This document shows, one piece after another, positions 1 through 7,064 of a stretch of DNA of 21,043 nucleotides; the first letter of the stretch is position 1, and the number at the start of each line of letters is the position of its first letter. The notes under the pieces are model-generated. The model was given only the letters and a program-made list of their open reading frames with translations, had not been told where the DNA came from and did not search any database. Origin of the DNA: a virus. Both the position numbers and the translations under genes were made by a program. The stretch is from the IMG/VR virus record IMGVR_UViG_3300043015_001144, positions 1 through 21,043 of that record; one strand, written 5' to 3'.

Positions 1-8
1 GAGATCTA

Positions 9-476
9 ATGTCATCAGATGCCTACCGGTCGAAGGTATTACAGCCAGTTATCAACGAAATAGCTAGGCTAATTGATTACGGCCAGCCTTGTATTGCCTC
101 CGGTGTGACAACCGGTAAATTCGCAGGTGGCCATTTTATTAGTGTTGGAGCCAATAGGGCAACTGCACTAAATTTGCACAATATCCATATTCAAGCTTAC
201 CACTCGAACGGTCCGCAAGGTGGCCAGCCTTTGGAATACCTGGCAGGGATAAAGCAAACATACGGCAACGATTACGCAGACTACCTCCTATCATTCCGGG
301 GCTATTCAAACGCCAATCGGATAACTAAGCAACAGATGGTCGAAGCGTACCCAAAAGCGAAACGGGTTCGTAATTGGCTCAGAAAAAATAAAGCGGTGCG
401 ATCTGCTGAAAAGCGAATCAGGCTCCGCAATTTGGTAAACCAATATTTAGAGATATATGAGCAGGAATATAGATAA
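9..476 (+). CDS. NinG-like recombination protein, cysteine-depleted; possibly 5' partial
   Basis: It resembles the core and C-terminal part of lambda NinG (Rap), which acts in phage recombination. The stretch from P27-C28 through G41-H42 to N58-I-H60-I-Q and N67 lines up with the NinG segment containing PCISCG, AGH, NIH and QCVVCN. In NinG four cysteines sit in two CxxC pairs. Here only C28 remains: the others are S31, A63 and S66, while H42, N58 and N67 are kept. A basic helical C-terminus (about 105-155) follows. The frame is still open at the left edge, and NinG proteins normally have an extra N-terminal zinc-finger region, so the true start could lie upstream. ATG at 9 is simply the first start visible. 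The gene overlaps the next one by 20 bases. Family assignment is fairly good; activity without the cysteines is unknown. Confidence 0.72.
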   Translation: MSSDAYRSKVLQPVINEIARLIDYGQPCIASGVTTGKFAGGHFISVGANRATALNLHNIHIQAYHSNGPQGGQPLEYLAGIKQTYGNDYADYLLSFRGYSNANRITKQQMVEAYPKAKRVRNWLRKNKAVRSAEKRIRLRNLVNQYLEIYEQEYR

Positions 477-690
477 CTACGATTACGTAGACCCGGACCA
501 TTACCAGCGGTACGGAATGCAAGCCTGGGAGATGATGGTACACATCTTCGGTAAAGATGCATTTGTAAAGTTCTGCGAAATGAACGCGTTTAAATACCGG
601 ATGCGAATTGGTGACAAGCCAGGTCAGGATATTGAAACGGAGCTGCAAAAAATCAAGTGGTACGAAAACAAAGCGGACGAACTACGATGA
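457..690 (+). CDS. DUF3310-family phage protein
   Basis: This is a 77-residue protein with the pattern of DUF3310 proteins: a PDHYQ motif near residue 13, an aromatic 'WEMMVHIFGKDAF' stretch where the family has its conserved helix, an N-A-F/V-K-Y-R core around residues 43-48, and a closing 'E.ELQKIKWYENKADE' helix. DUF3310 proteins are common in phage replication and nucleotide-metabolism regions, and their biochemical role is not established. The start lies inside the preceding gene, and the stop shares the bases ATGA with the start of the dCMP deaminase gene, which suggests translational coupling. Its position between a recombination gene and a nucleotide enzyme fits the family. Confidence 0.7.
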   Translation: MSRNIDNYDYVDPDHYQRYGMQAWEMMVHIFGKDAFVKFCEMNAFKYRMRIGDKPGQDIETELQKIKWYENKADELR

Positions 691-1121
691 CGAACTGGCA
701 AAATAGATGGATGGAGCTAGCTTTCCACTTTGCAAAATGGTCAAAGGATAAAAGTCGCAAAGTAGGTGCTGTCATTGTTTCAGATGACAAACGGCTTTTG
801 TCAATTGGATATAACGGAATGCCATCCGGTGTAAACGATGACGAGCCGGAACGCTCAGAACGACCTGAAAAATATTTCTGGTACGAACACGCAGAACGAA
901 ACGCCATCTACAACGCTGGCCGGCATGGTGTCAGCCTAATTGGTTCGAATATGTATTGTACCCTTTTCCCGTGTGCAGGTTGTACCAGGGCAATTATTCA
1001 GGCAGGGATTAAAACCGTACAAGCGCCAAAGCCAGATTTTAAAGATGAAAAGTACGGCCAAGAATGGAGATCAGCCGTACAAATGTTAAAAGAAGCAGGA
1101 GTTGCTTACAAACAATTTTAG
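687..1121 (+). CDS. dCMP deaminase
   Basis: This is a 144-residue zinc-dependent cytidine/deoxycytidylate deaminase. It would convert dCMP to dUMP, the substrate of the ThyX encoded downstream. The signature residues are present: H68-A69-E70 (zinc ligand and catalytic glutamate) and P95-C96-A-G-C99 (two zinc-ligand cysteines), preceded by the 'GAVIVSDDKRLLSIGYNGMP' substrate-binding region. I start it at 687 rather than at an in-frame ATG at 657. The 687 ATG gives the ATGA overlap with the DUF3310 gene, and the MTNWQNRWMELAF beginning matches the usual N-terminus of the family. The length is typical of short phage dCMP deaminases. I see no extra zinc-binding or allosteric dCTP-site insertion of the T4 type. 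Confidence 0.93.
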   Translation: MTNWQNRWMELAFHFAKWSKDKSRKVGAVIVSDDKRLLSIGYNGMPSGVNDDEPERSERPEKYFWYEHAERNAIYNAGRHGVSLIGSNMYCTLFPCAGCTRAIIQAGIKTVQAPKPDFKDEKYGQEWRSAVQMLKEAGVAYKQF

Positions 1122-1123
1122 AC

Positions 1124-1399
1124 ATGAATCTGAAAGTATCACATACGCACATCATATCAAAGTTGATGGACAAAAACGATATATGCGTGAAGGATATACT
1201 GCAAAAAATAGCTCACACGAAGCGAACCGATAAAGGGTTTAATGTTTGCCAATTCCATAAAGACCTCAAAGATTACTCAGTAATATTTACCGAAGAATGG
1301 CAGGCAGAGGTATTTGGTCTAAGCGTAAACGAAATAGAATGCCGGGTAAAGTACTACCTGAACTATTGGACACACATATCGAACAAGTTAAAATATTAG
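1124..1399 (+). CDS. Hypothetical protein, 91 aa
   Basis: I do not recognise this protein. It starts two bases after the dCMP deaminase stop; a longer in-frame start at 1064 would overlap the deaminase and is less likely. It looks like a soluble, mostly helical protein with many charged residues, two cysteines near its middle (C21, C42) and an aromatic C-terminal stretch (KYYLNYWTHISNKLKY). It has no signal peptide or membrane segment. It is the last gene before a strong hairpin terminator and so appears to be the final gene of the metabolic transcript. Confidence 0.6.
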   Translation: MNLKVSHTHIISKLMDKNDICVKDILQKIAHTKRTDKGFNVCQFHKDLKDYSVIFTEEWQAEVFGLSVNEIECRVKYYLNYWTHISNKLKY

Positions 1400-1421
1400 G
1401 TTAATAAGGTCATCTTTAAAC

Positions 1422-1450
1422 GCTTGCTGGATTCGTCCGGCAGGCTTTTT
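1422..1450 (+). terminator. Intrinsic (rho-independent) terminator
   Basis: GCTTGCTGG (1422-1430) pairs with CCGGCAGGC (1437-1445) across a six-base ATTCGT loop. This gives a 9-bp stem with two G-U pairs, immediately followed by five T residues (1446-1450). It lies 22 bases after the stop of the 91-aa gene and only 11 bases before the thyX start codon. It should therefore end the upstream transcript or attenuate entry into thyX. Confidence 0.82.
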
Positions 1451-1461
1451 CAATCTAAAAA

Positions 1462-2163
1462 ATGAAAGTAGAACTACTCACAAAGACGATAGGAACAGGA
1501 AGCTATTCTCAGCTAAGCGCAGACGAAATAATTGGAGCAGTAGCCCGGCACGCTGTCATAAAAAAAGAAGCAGGCCGATTAGTCCGCTATTTAATCAGCC
1601 ACGCACACTGGTCACCAATGGAGCATATACATTACACCTTTCTAATCGAAACCAGTCGCGCAATTGCAACGCAAATCCTTCGGCATAAGTCCGGCCATTT
1701 TCAGCAGCACAGTCTGCGATATAGCTCCGGAATAGGTATAGAACCAATCGAATTTAGATTAGAACACGAAACGAACCGTCAAAGCTCAACGGAGCCAGTC
1801 GGAACAATTAACCCGGACTATACTGTTACAGGTATAGAAGCTGCTAACTGGGAACAGCACAACGCGATTCAAAGCACAAGGCGAGCTTTACAAGATTTGC
1901 AGAATGCCTACAATGATTTAATCGAAGCAGGAATTGCAAAGGAAACAGCCAGAGCTATCCTTCCGCTCGCAAGTACGACCCGGCTACACTTTACGGCCAA
2001 TCTGCGCGACTTCTTGGCGTTCCTCAACGTTCGATGCGATGAACACGCTCAGAAGGAAATAAGGGATATTGCAACGGCTATCGGGGAAGAACTGGAACGA
2101 CACCACAAATACCTCAAAGAAATAGACTGGCGCAATGGTATGTTTATGTGGGTGAAAATATAA
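1462..2163 (+). CDS. thyX: FAD-dependent thymidylate synthase ThyX
   Basis: This is a 233-residue flavin-dependent thymidylate synthase. It methylates dUMP to dTMP with methylenetetrahydrofolate and reduced FAD. The ThyX signature is at residues 74-87: R74-H75-K76, seven residues, then S84, followed by L-R-Y. The canonical motif is RHR(x7)S, so the third position is lysine here. The region 'HWSPMEH' (49-55), the LPL at 167-169, N180-L-R182 and the following 'FLNVRCDEHAQKEIR' match the usual substrate- and flavin-binding C-terminal half. Its length is normal for the family. The gene begins 11 bases after a terminator, with an A-rich leader and no clear Shine-Dalgarno. With the upstream dCMP deaminase it forms a thymidylate supply pathway for phage DNA synthesis. 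Confidence 0.95.
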   Translation: MKVELLTKTIGTGSYSQLSADEIIGAVARHAVIKKEAGRLVRYLISHAHWSPMEHIHYTFLIETSRAIATQILRHKSGHFQQHSLRYSSGIGIEPIEFRLEHETNRQSSTEPVGTINPDYTVTGIEAANWEQHNAIQSTRRALQDLQNAYNDLIEAGIAKETARAILPLASTTRLHFTANLRDFLAFLNVRCDEHAQKEIRDIATAIGEELERHHKYLKEIDWRNGMFMWVKI

Positions 2164-2180
2164 CCATAAAAAAAAAGAAT

Positions 2181-2522
2181 ATGAACCTTTACAAGATTGA
2201 CCACGCAAAGAGTTTTGCTCAGGGTATGTATATGGCCGAACTGGTTGATATGCACGATTACGATGCAAAGCAAAGCAGCAACTTCTTCGCAGCTAACAAA
2301 GACCTGAGCGAATTTAAGCAAGGTAAGCGAATCAGAATCACGGACATCGAAACCGGAACGCAATCAATGGGCAAGGTTGCTGTCGCAAAGAACGGCATCC
2401 CTCAAGCGGTACAAACCGATGACGGTAAGTTTATGCAGGTAGTTGGGCTACTTATCGAGATACTGCCACTGCTCAAGATGCTGGTAATAACCGTCAAGGA
2501 TATTTTCAAACGTAAAAAGTAG
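2181..2522 (+). CDS. Hypothetical protein with hydrophobic C-terminal helix, 113 aa
   Basis: I do not recognise this protein. The chosen ATG follows a run of A residues, a typical leader in this genome; an in-frame start at 2148 would overlap thyX. The first 80 or so residues are polar, with a 'GKRIRITDIETGTQSMGKVAVAK' stretch that looks beta-rich. Residues 87-105 are strongly hydrophobic (VVGLLIEILPLLKMLVITV), followed by a basic tail KDIFKRKK. The hydrophobic part contains one Glu and one Lys, so it could be a single membrane anchor or an amphipathic helix. The gene ends one base before the next start. A holin-like role is conceivable but has no direct support. Confidence 0.6.
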   Translation: MNLYKIDHAKSFAQGMYMAELVDMHDYDAKQSSNFFAANKDLSEFKQGKRIRITDIETGTQSMGKVAVAKNGIPQAVQTDDGKFMQVVGLLIEILPLLKMLVITVKDIFKRKK

Positions 2523-2523
2523 T

Positions 2524-2913
2524 ATGGCATATATACCTAAGCAGGAACGCAAAGAATACGAACCTAAACCTGTCGCAAAGTTTGGCCAGGATAAATTTTA
2601 TAATACAGCCAAATGGCGCAAGCTAAGTAAAGCTATCAGGTCTGAGTTTGTTATCTGTCCTGTATGTGAGTTAAGACCTTCGCAAGTTACAGACCACATC
2701 GTCAGCAGACCAGAAGGCGCAGACTTCGACAAAGATAACCTGTTGCCTATGTGTCATCAATGCCATAACGTTAAACGCGGACTTGAAGCGAACACAAATA
2801 GCCCACTTGTTGAAACGAAACATAGCGATACTGAACCGAAGCTAGTACCGGTGGATAAGTTTAGTATTGTGGCTGTAATCAGGGCAAAAAAAAGCAAATA
2901 CAGGCTCAGGTAA
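2524..2913 (+). CDS. HNH endonuclease (terminase-associated)
   Basis: This is a 129-residue HNH nuclease. The motif runs C45-P-V-C48, D57-H58, N72-L-L, then C77-H-Q-C80-H81-x-x-K84, so both CxxC zinc pairs and the catalytic His-Asn-His are intact. The 'FYNTAKWRKLSKAIRSE' lead-in (25-41) is typical of phage HNH proteins encoded next to terminases. In HK97-like phages a neighbouring HNH protein works with the terminase in cos cleavage. Here the gene sits directly upstream of the G-rich non-coding gap and the small terminase gene, which fits that role. A homing-endonuclease role is the alternative. The C-terminal 40 residues, after the motif, are not recognised. Confidence 0.88.
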   Translation: MAYIPKQERKEYEPKPVAKFGQDKFYNTAKWRKLSKAIRSEFVICPVCELRPSQVTDHIVSRPEGADFDKDNLLPMCHQCHNVKRGLEANTNSPLVETKHSDTEPKLVPVDKFSIVAVIRAKKSKYRLR

Positions 2914-3073
2914 ATCAAACACGAAGTGTTAAAATTGTTTGAAAAGTTGCACGGGGGAGGGGGGTAGTGCGCAAAATGCCGAACGTCAGACTATCGAGCT
3001 GGGCACGGGGCATATCTTTTTTCCCAGATTGAGCCTTTTTAAAATTTTGTTGGAATTGTTTTAAAATCGAATT
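2914..3073 (+). other. Non-coding gap upstream of terS; candidate packaging (cos/pac) region
   Basis: This is the largest gap between genes in the window (160 bases). It contains GGGGGAGGGGGG (2953-2964), then a second G-rich patch, GGG and GGGG at 3001-3010. The 8-mer GCACGGGG occurs twice in direct orientation, at 2949-2956 and 3003-3010. The right half (3031-3073) is very AT-rich, with TTTAAAA/TTTTAAA inverted repeats. The position between an HNH gene and terS is where many phages carry their terminase recognition or cos site. The function is inferred from position and base composition only. I saw no convincing promoter here. Confidence 0.4.
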
Positions 3074-3484
3074 TTGAAGAAGTACAGATCGGACAGAATC
3101 AGACCTGCAATTACAGGCGTGAGATTTGAAAGTTTACCTGAATGTCCAGAGCATATTCAGAACAAGTCAGCTATTGATTTGTGGAATGATGTAGTTTTTG
3201 ACCTTAACGAAAGAGGTCGTTTATCTACTGTGGGGATTCATATTGTAAGGCAGTATGTAGAAAGTTTTGCGATTTACGATAATGTATCCAGGCAGATATT
3301 CAAGGGGGAGGATGCTGTAAGTAAAAACACATACGACACAAGGAAAAACCCGATATATTCCATCAGGTCTAAGGCTTTAGAAGAAATGGGTAAGCTAGAA
3401 AAGCTATTAGGTCTATCTCCATACAGCCGCGATCGCATTACAGTAGCTGAGCCAGAAGACGAATCGGATCCAATAGATTTTTAA
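3074..3484 (+). CDS. terS: Terminase small subunit, P27 family
   Basis: This is a 136-residue small terminase subunit, which recognises phage DNA and hands it to the large subunit for packaging. Its pattern is that of the P27 family: an N-terminal 'LPECPEHIQNKSAIDLWN' segment, the helical 'RLSTVGIHIVRQYVESFAIYD' region, a spacer with an N-P motif, and the terminal 'LEKLLGLSPYSRDRI' motif. An in-frame stop at 3062 leaves TTG at 3074 as the best start; the only other reasonable start is GTG at 3119, which would remove 15 residues. No good ribosome-binding sequence is visible. It is followed by the second HNH gene and then terL. Confidence 0.87.
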   Translation: MKKYRSDRIRPAITGVRFESLPECPEHIQNKSAIDLWNDVVFDLNERGRLSTVGIHIVRQYVESFAIYDNVSRQIFKGEDAVSKNTYDTRKNPIYSIRSKALEEMGKLEKLLGLSPYSRDRITVAEPEDESDPIDF

Positions 3485-3496
3485 AACTGTAAGCGA

Positions 3497-3862
3497 ATGC
3501 ATCCAGGTAAAACCGGAAATATAAGTGAGATGTTGCAGGAATTGCAAGCCTTAAATTGTTATAAAGATGGTTTTGAGGTTAAATCAATGAATGAATGGAT
3601 GAACCAATCATATAAAAATTACAAACCTGAAATTAAAAAACATAAGCGTAAATCTATAAGTAAGTCAAAAAGGTTTAGGATATTGAATCGAGATAAATTT
3701 AGATGCCAATGTTGCGGTAGAAATCCTAAAGAAGATGGCGTAAAATTGGAGATAGACCATATATTACCAGTTTCAAAAGGCGGTAAAAATGATTATAATA
3801 ATTTGCAAACTTTATGCAGAGATTGTAACAGAGGTAAAGGCGATAAGATTTTCAGCAAATGA
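3497..3862 (+). CDS. HNH endonuclease, possible homing-type insertion
   Basis: This is a 121-residue protein with an HNH domain in its C-terminal half: C70-Q-C-C73-G, I86-D87-H88-I-L-P-V-S-K-G-G, N101-N102-L, C107-R-D-C110-N111-R-x-K114. The third catalytic position is Asn rather than His (HNN form), common in the McrA-like group. A basic stretch KKHKRKSISKSKR (47-59) precedes it and could bind DNA; the first 45 residues are unrecognised. Base composition is unusual: about 30% G+C over 3541-3840 by hand count, against roughly 50% in two sampled 60-base lines of terL and about 36% in terS. The gene separates terS from terL, which are usually adjacent, and ends with an ATGA overlap on terL. Confidence 0.87.
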   Translation: MHPGKTGNISEMLQELQALNCYKDGFEVKSMNEWMNQSYKNYKPEIKKHKRKSISKSKRFRILNRDKFRCQCCGRNPKEDGVKLEIDHILPVSKGGKNDYNNLQTLCRDCNRGKGDKIFSK

Positions 3863-5556
3863 ACATAGCTGAACAATACATTGACGATGTAATAAACAAG
3901 CGTATAACCACTGGCCAGGATATACGTAGGCAATGTGAACGCCATAGACGTGATTTGGCTCAAGTTGATAAAACCGAGTTTGCATACTATTTCGATGAAG
4001 AAGCCGCAAGTAATGCTATCCAGTTTGCTTCGGTTTCTTTTTTTGGAAAGGGTCGTTTGTCTGGTAAACATTTTCAGCTAGAGGGCTGGCAGGCTGCTTT
4101 GCTATGGCAGGTTTACGGATGGAAGCGAAAAGAAACGGATACACGTAAGTATAAACAGGTTTACGTTAAGGTAGCCCGCAAGAATGGCAAAACTGAATTT
4201 TTATCCTTGATTGGCAATTACGGATTTACAAACGAAGCTTTCAAGGGGCCAGAGCGTGACCCGGAGATATATTGGGCAGCAACGAAAAAGGACCAGGCTA
4301 AATACGGCTGGCTGATTCAAAAGGCACAGCTCCGGCATCTGTCCAATTTCAGTAGCAAGGTTGGGAATTATTGCAAGATATTAACTCACAATATCGATAC
4401 GACAAAAGGTACAGGATTTGTCAGGTATCTGGGTAAGGATTCAAAGACGGAGGATGGCCTTTCGCCTTATTATGGGCTTGTAGATGAATATCACGAACAT
4501 CCGTCCAATGACATGGTAAACGTGCTTATATCTGGTATGGGTGCGCGTATCAGTCCTTTGCTTTGGATTATTACAACGGCTGGCTTTAATCCTCAATCAC
4601 CATGCGCGCAATTTGAAAAACGGTGCAAAGACATACTTAGCGGAGCAATTGATAACGATACTATTTTACCCTGGATATTTGATTTAGACCCAGAAGACGA
4701 CTGGCACGATGAGGATACATGGCAAAAAGCAAACCCGAACTTAGGCGTATCTGTAAACATGGAGTTTTTGCGTGACCAATATCGGGATGCTGTGACGATG
4801 GGAGCGGATAAAGAGGCTAACTTCCTGACAAAAAACCTGAATAAATGGGTTTCTGCGCGCGTAACGTTCATCAAGGATGCTACATATTGTAAAAACATGG
4901 GCGAAGTTGATATAAATGCGCTTAAGGGTAAAAAATGTTACGGTGGGCTTGATTTGGCATCAATTAACGATACAAACGCGCTTGCTTTATTCTTTCCTGA
5001 GCAGGATGGTATAGATACGCCAATAGCTATTTGGTGGTACTGGATGCCAGAGGATAATGTAAGAGACAGGGTGTCAAAAGACGGGATTCCGTATTTAGAT
5101 TGGATAAATGAAGGCTGGTTGACTGTCACACCTGGAAACGTGACGGACTATAATATACTGAAACAGGAAATAATCGAAATAGCTGAGCAGTTCGATCTGG
5201 TTAGTGTCGGGTACGATAGATGGAACAGTAGTCAATTAGTTATTGACTTGTTAGAGGAAGGTTTACCGTTTGTCAAGTTTGGACAGGGGTTTGGTAGTAT
5301 GAATGCTCCTACAAAAGAATACCAGCGACTTATGCTAACGGAATCTATTAACGTTGGGCAGAATCCTGTGTCCAGATGGCACAACAGCAATATTAACATC
5401 GATATGAACCCGGCAGGGGATATAAAGATAACAAAGGCGAAAAGTAGTGAAAAGGTGGATGGAATGGTTGCTTTGATGATGGCCATCGGTGAGAAGATGG
5501 ACAAACACAATAACCAGGGCAGTGTTTACGATGACCGGGATATAATTATATTGTAA
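3859..5556 (+). CDS. terL: Terminase large subunit (Terminase_1, HK97 type)
   Basis: This is the 565-residue packaging ATPase and nuclease. The ATPase half has a Walker A variant at 106-112 (ARKNGKT) and a Walker B at about 207-210 (LVDE, with D209 and E210). The nuclease half has the three expected acidic positions: D365 in GGLDLAS, D453 in VGYDRWNS and D534 in KVDGM. The N-terminal 'GKHFQLEGWQAALLWQVYGW' region is characteristic of the Terminase_1 family used by HK97-like phages. Length and domain order are normal. The ATG overlaps the HNH stop by four bases, and the stop shares a base with the next start (TAATG). It would power DNA filling of the prohead through the portal encoded downstream. 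Confidence 0.96.
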   Translation: MNIAEQYIDDVINKRITTGQDIRRQCERHRRDLAQVDKTEFAYYFDEEAASNAIQFASVSFFGKGRLSGKHFQLEGWQAALLWQVYGWKRKETDTRKYKQVYVKVARKNGKTEFLSLIGNYGFTNEAFKGPERDPEIYWAATKKDQAKYGWLIQKAQLRHLSNFSSKVGNYCKILTHNIDTTKGTGFVRYLGKDSKTEDGLSPYYGLVDEYHEHPSNDMVNVLISGMGARISPLLWIITTAGFNPQSPCAQFEKRCKDILSGAIDNDTILPWIFDLDPEDDWHDEDTWQKANPNLGVSVNMEFLRDQYRDAVTMGADKEANFLTKNLNKWVSARVTFIKDATYCKNMGEVDINALKGKKCYGGLDLASINDTNALALFFPEQDGIDTPIAIWWYWMPEDNVRDRVSKDGIPYLDWINEGWLTVTPGNVTDYNILKQEIIEIAEQFDLVSVGYDRWNSSQLVIDLLEEGLPFVKFGQGFGSMNAPTKEYQRLMLTESINVGQNPVSRWHNSNINIDMNPAGDIKITKAKSSEKVDGMVALMMAIGEKMDKHNNQGSVYDDRDIIIL

Positions 5557-5774
5557 TGAATAAAGAAACGCCTTCACTTGAGCAAATTCAGAAACTATAC
5601 ACGCGCAAGGGCTACTTTGAGCGGTTTTTTGAATTGTGCATTGAAAACCCAGGTCAAACCTACAAAGCTATTTACCATATCCTCGAATCTGAGTACATAA
5701 TGATTTTTGGCCAGAACAGATACGACAATTACGAATCTTTTAAGTCTGCAAAAAGTCAATTCCTGAAAAGTTAA
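5556..5774 (+). CDS. Hypothetical protein, 72 aa
   Basis: I do not recognise this small protein. It begins on the last base of the terL stop codon (TAATG), so it is probably translationally coupled. It looks fully helical and soluble, with aromatic residues throughout (YFERFFELC, TYKAIYHILE, NYESFKSAKSQFLK). There is one cysteine and no signal peptide. It sits between terL and the portal gene, a place where small accessory head or packaging genes are often found, but no function can be assigned. A 57-base gap with no recognisable promoter or terminator follows. Confidence 0.65.
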   Translation: MNKETPSLEQIQKLYTRKGYFERFFELCIENPGQTYKAIYHILESEYIMIFGQNRYDNYESFKSAKSQFLKS

Positions 5775-5831
5775 TAAACTTTACCCTCATTTGGTTGAAA
5801 TAGTTGCAAATTGTACCCAACAAAGTATATT

Positions 5832-7064
5832 ATGGGTTTATTTGACGGACTTTTTGGCCTTTCAGGTTCTAAACGTAGTTTAGAGAACCCAAATACGCCT
5901 ATAACGGACACAACGCTTGACGAAGGCGGACAAGACCCGGACGCTATCCGCATCGATGCCAATACAATCCTATCTATTCCCGAATTTTACCGGGCAGTTC
6001 AAATCAAAAGCGGTGTTATCGCTTCGCTTCCTTTTTCAGTCGTTCGTGTTGAGGATGACAGACAAGAAAAGCTATTAACCCATCCAGTAACGCGCCTAAT
6101 CAATATTAGGCCGTCCGACCTTTACACTTCCTATTCTTTTCTGGAAACACTTGTATTACATCTGGAGCTATACGGTAATTTCTACGCTGAGATAAGACGG
6201 AGGCAAACCGGAGAGATACGGAGCCTGGAAATTATGGACCCGGCTACAATCAAAATTGAAAAGACGGAACGGGGCGACATTAGATACGTTGAACGGACGA
6301 GTGGCAGCAAAGAAAGAAAACTGTTTTCTGATCGTGTCTTTCACGTACACGAAACAGGTGTAACTGGCATGGCCGGTATTGATAAAATAAACGTACACAA
6401 AAAGAACTTTGCTTTGGCTATTGCTGCGCGTGACTATTTGGCCAACTTTAACGCAAATGGCACTTTTCTATCTGGTGTACTAACACATCCATCACAGTTA
6501 AAAAGCGAATCAGCTAAAAGGCTGCGCTTATCCTGGTCTAAATTATACTCAGGTTCTGGTAAGGCTGGCAAGGTGGCCGTACTTGAGGAGGGCATGGATT
6601 ATAAGCCAATCACAGTTACACCGATGGATGCAGGTAGCGAATTTACCAAAAACCAAATTACGGCAGATATTGCCCGTATTACCGGTGTACCTAAAATCCT
6701 ACTGGAAAATTACGAAGATGCTACCCTGAACAATGCCGAAAGTATTGCGCAGTTTTTCGTCAATTATACGATTCGTTTATTGGTAGAAAAGATTGAAGCT
6801 GAAATATACGCTAAACTTATACCAGAAGCGCAACAGGATAACCACAGGGCCTATTTTGATCTGAAAGGACTACTTAGACCTGATGCGCAGGGTAGAGCTT
6901 CATATATAGATGCCATGATGAAATATGGCATTATTAATCGAGATGAAGCGCGGAAAATGGAGGGGCTGAATCCGATTGAAGACGGCAGCGGTAAAGAATA
7001 TCTTGTACCGTTGAATATGTTTAATCCAAATGAACAACCAGATGGAAACCTTGAAGACAATTAA
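5832..7064 (+). CDS. Portal protein, HK97 family
   Basis: This is a 410-residue portal, the dodecameric ring at one capsid vertex through which DNA enters and leaves. Recognisable stretches include the MGLFDGLFG start, 'FYRAVQIKSGVIASLPFSVVR' (about residues 47-67), 'LHLELYGNFYAEI', 'VFHVHETG' and 'FTKNQITADIARITGVPKILL' (about 272-292), then 'TLNNAESIAQFFVNYTI'; these are typical of the HK97-type portal family. I prefer ATG at 5832 over an in-frame TTG at 5811 because it gives the usual N-terminus. Length is normal. Its last 35 bases overlap the prohead protease gene, the standard next gene in this module. Confidence 0.94.
   Translation: MGLFDGLFGLSGSKRSLENPNTPITDTTLDEGGQDPDAIRIDANTILSIPEFYRAVQIKSGVIASLPFSVVRVEDDRQEKLLTHPVTRLINIRPSDLYTSYSFLETLVLHLELYGNFYAEIRRRQTGEIRSLEIMDPATIKIEKTERGDIRYVERTSGSKERKLFSDRVFHVHETGVTGMAGIDKINVHKKNFALAIAARDYLANFNANGTFLSGVLTHPSQLKSESAKRLRLSWSKLYSGSGKAGKVAVLEEGMDYKPITVTPMDAGSEFTKNQITADIARITGVPKILLENYEDATLNNAESIAQFFVNYTIRLLVEKIEAEIYAKLIPEAQQDNHRAYFDLKGLLRPDAQGRASYIDAMMKYGIINRDEARKMEGLNPIEDGSGKEYLVPLNMFNPNEQPDGNLEDN

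Noticed and set aside
1064-1123. Extended start for the 91-residue gene
   Set aside because: It would overlap the dCMP deaminase by about 58 bases. The ATG at 1124 directly after the deaminase stop fits the packing of this genome.
2999-3027. Possible hairpin CTGGG / CCCAG near the T-run in the terS leader
   Set aside because: The stem is only 5 bp with a 19-base loop and the T-run lies inside the loop rather than after the stem, so it is not a credible terminator.
3074-3118. Shorter GTG start (3119) for the small terminase
   Set aside because: It would drop basic N-terminal residues just before the recognisable P27 region. The TTG start is kept, although evidence is weak for either.
5775-5831. 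Possible promoter in the gap before the portal gene
   Set aside because: I looked for a Bacteroidota-type TTTG / TAnnTTTG pair and for a sigma-70 pair and found no acceptable match or spacing.
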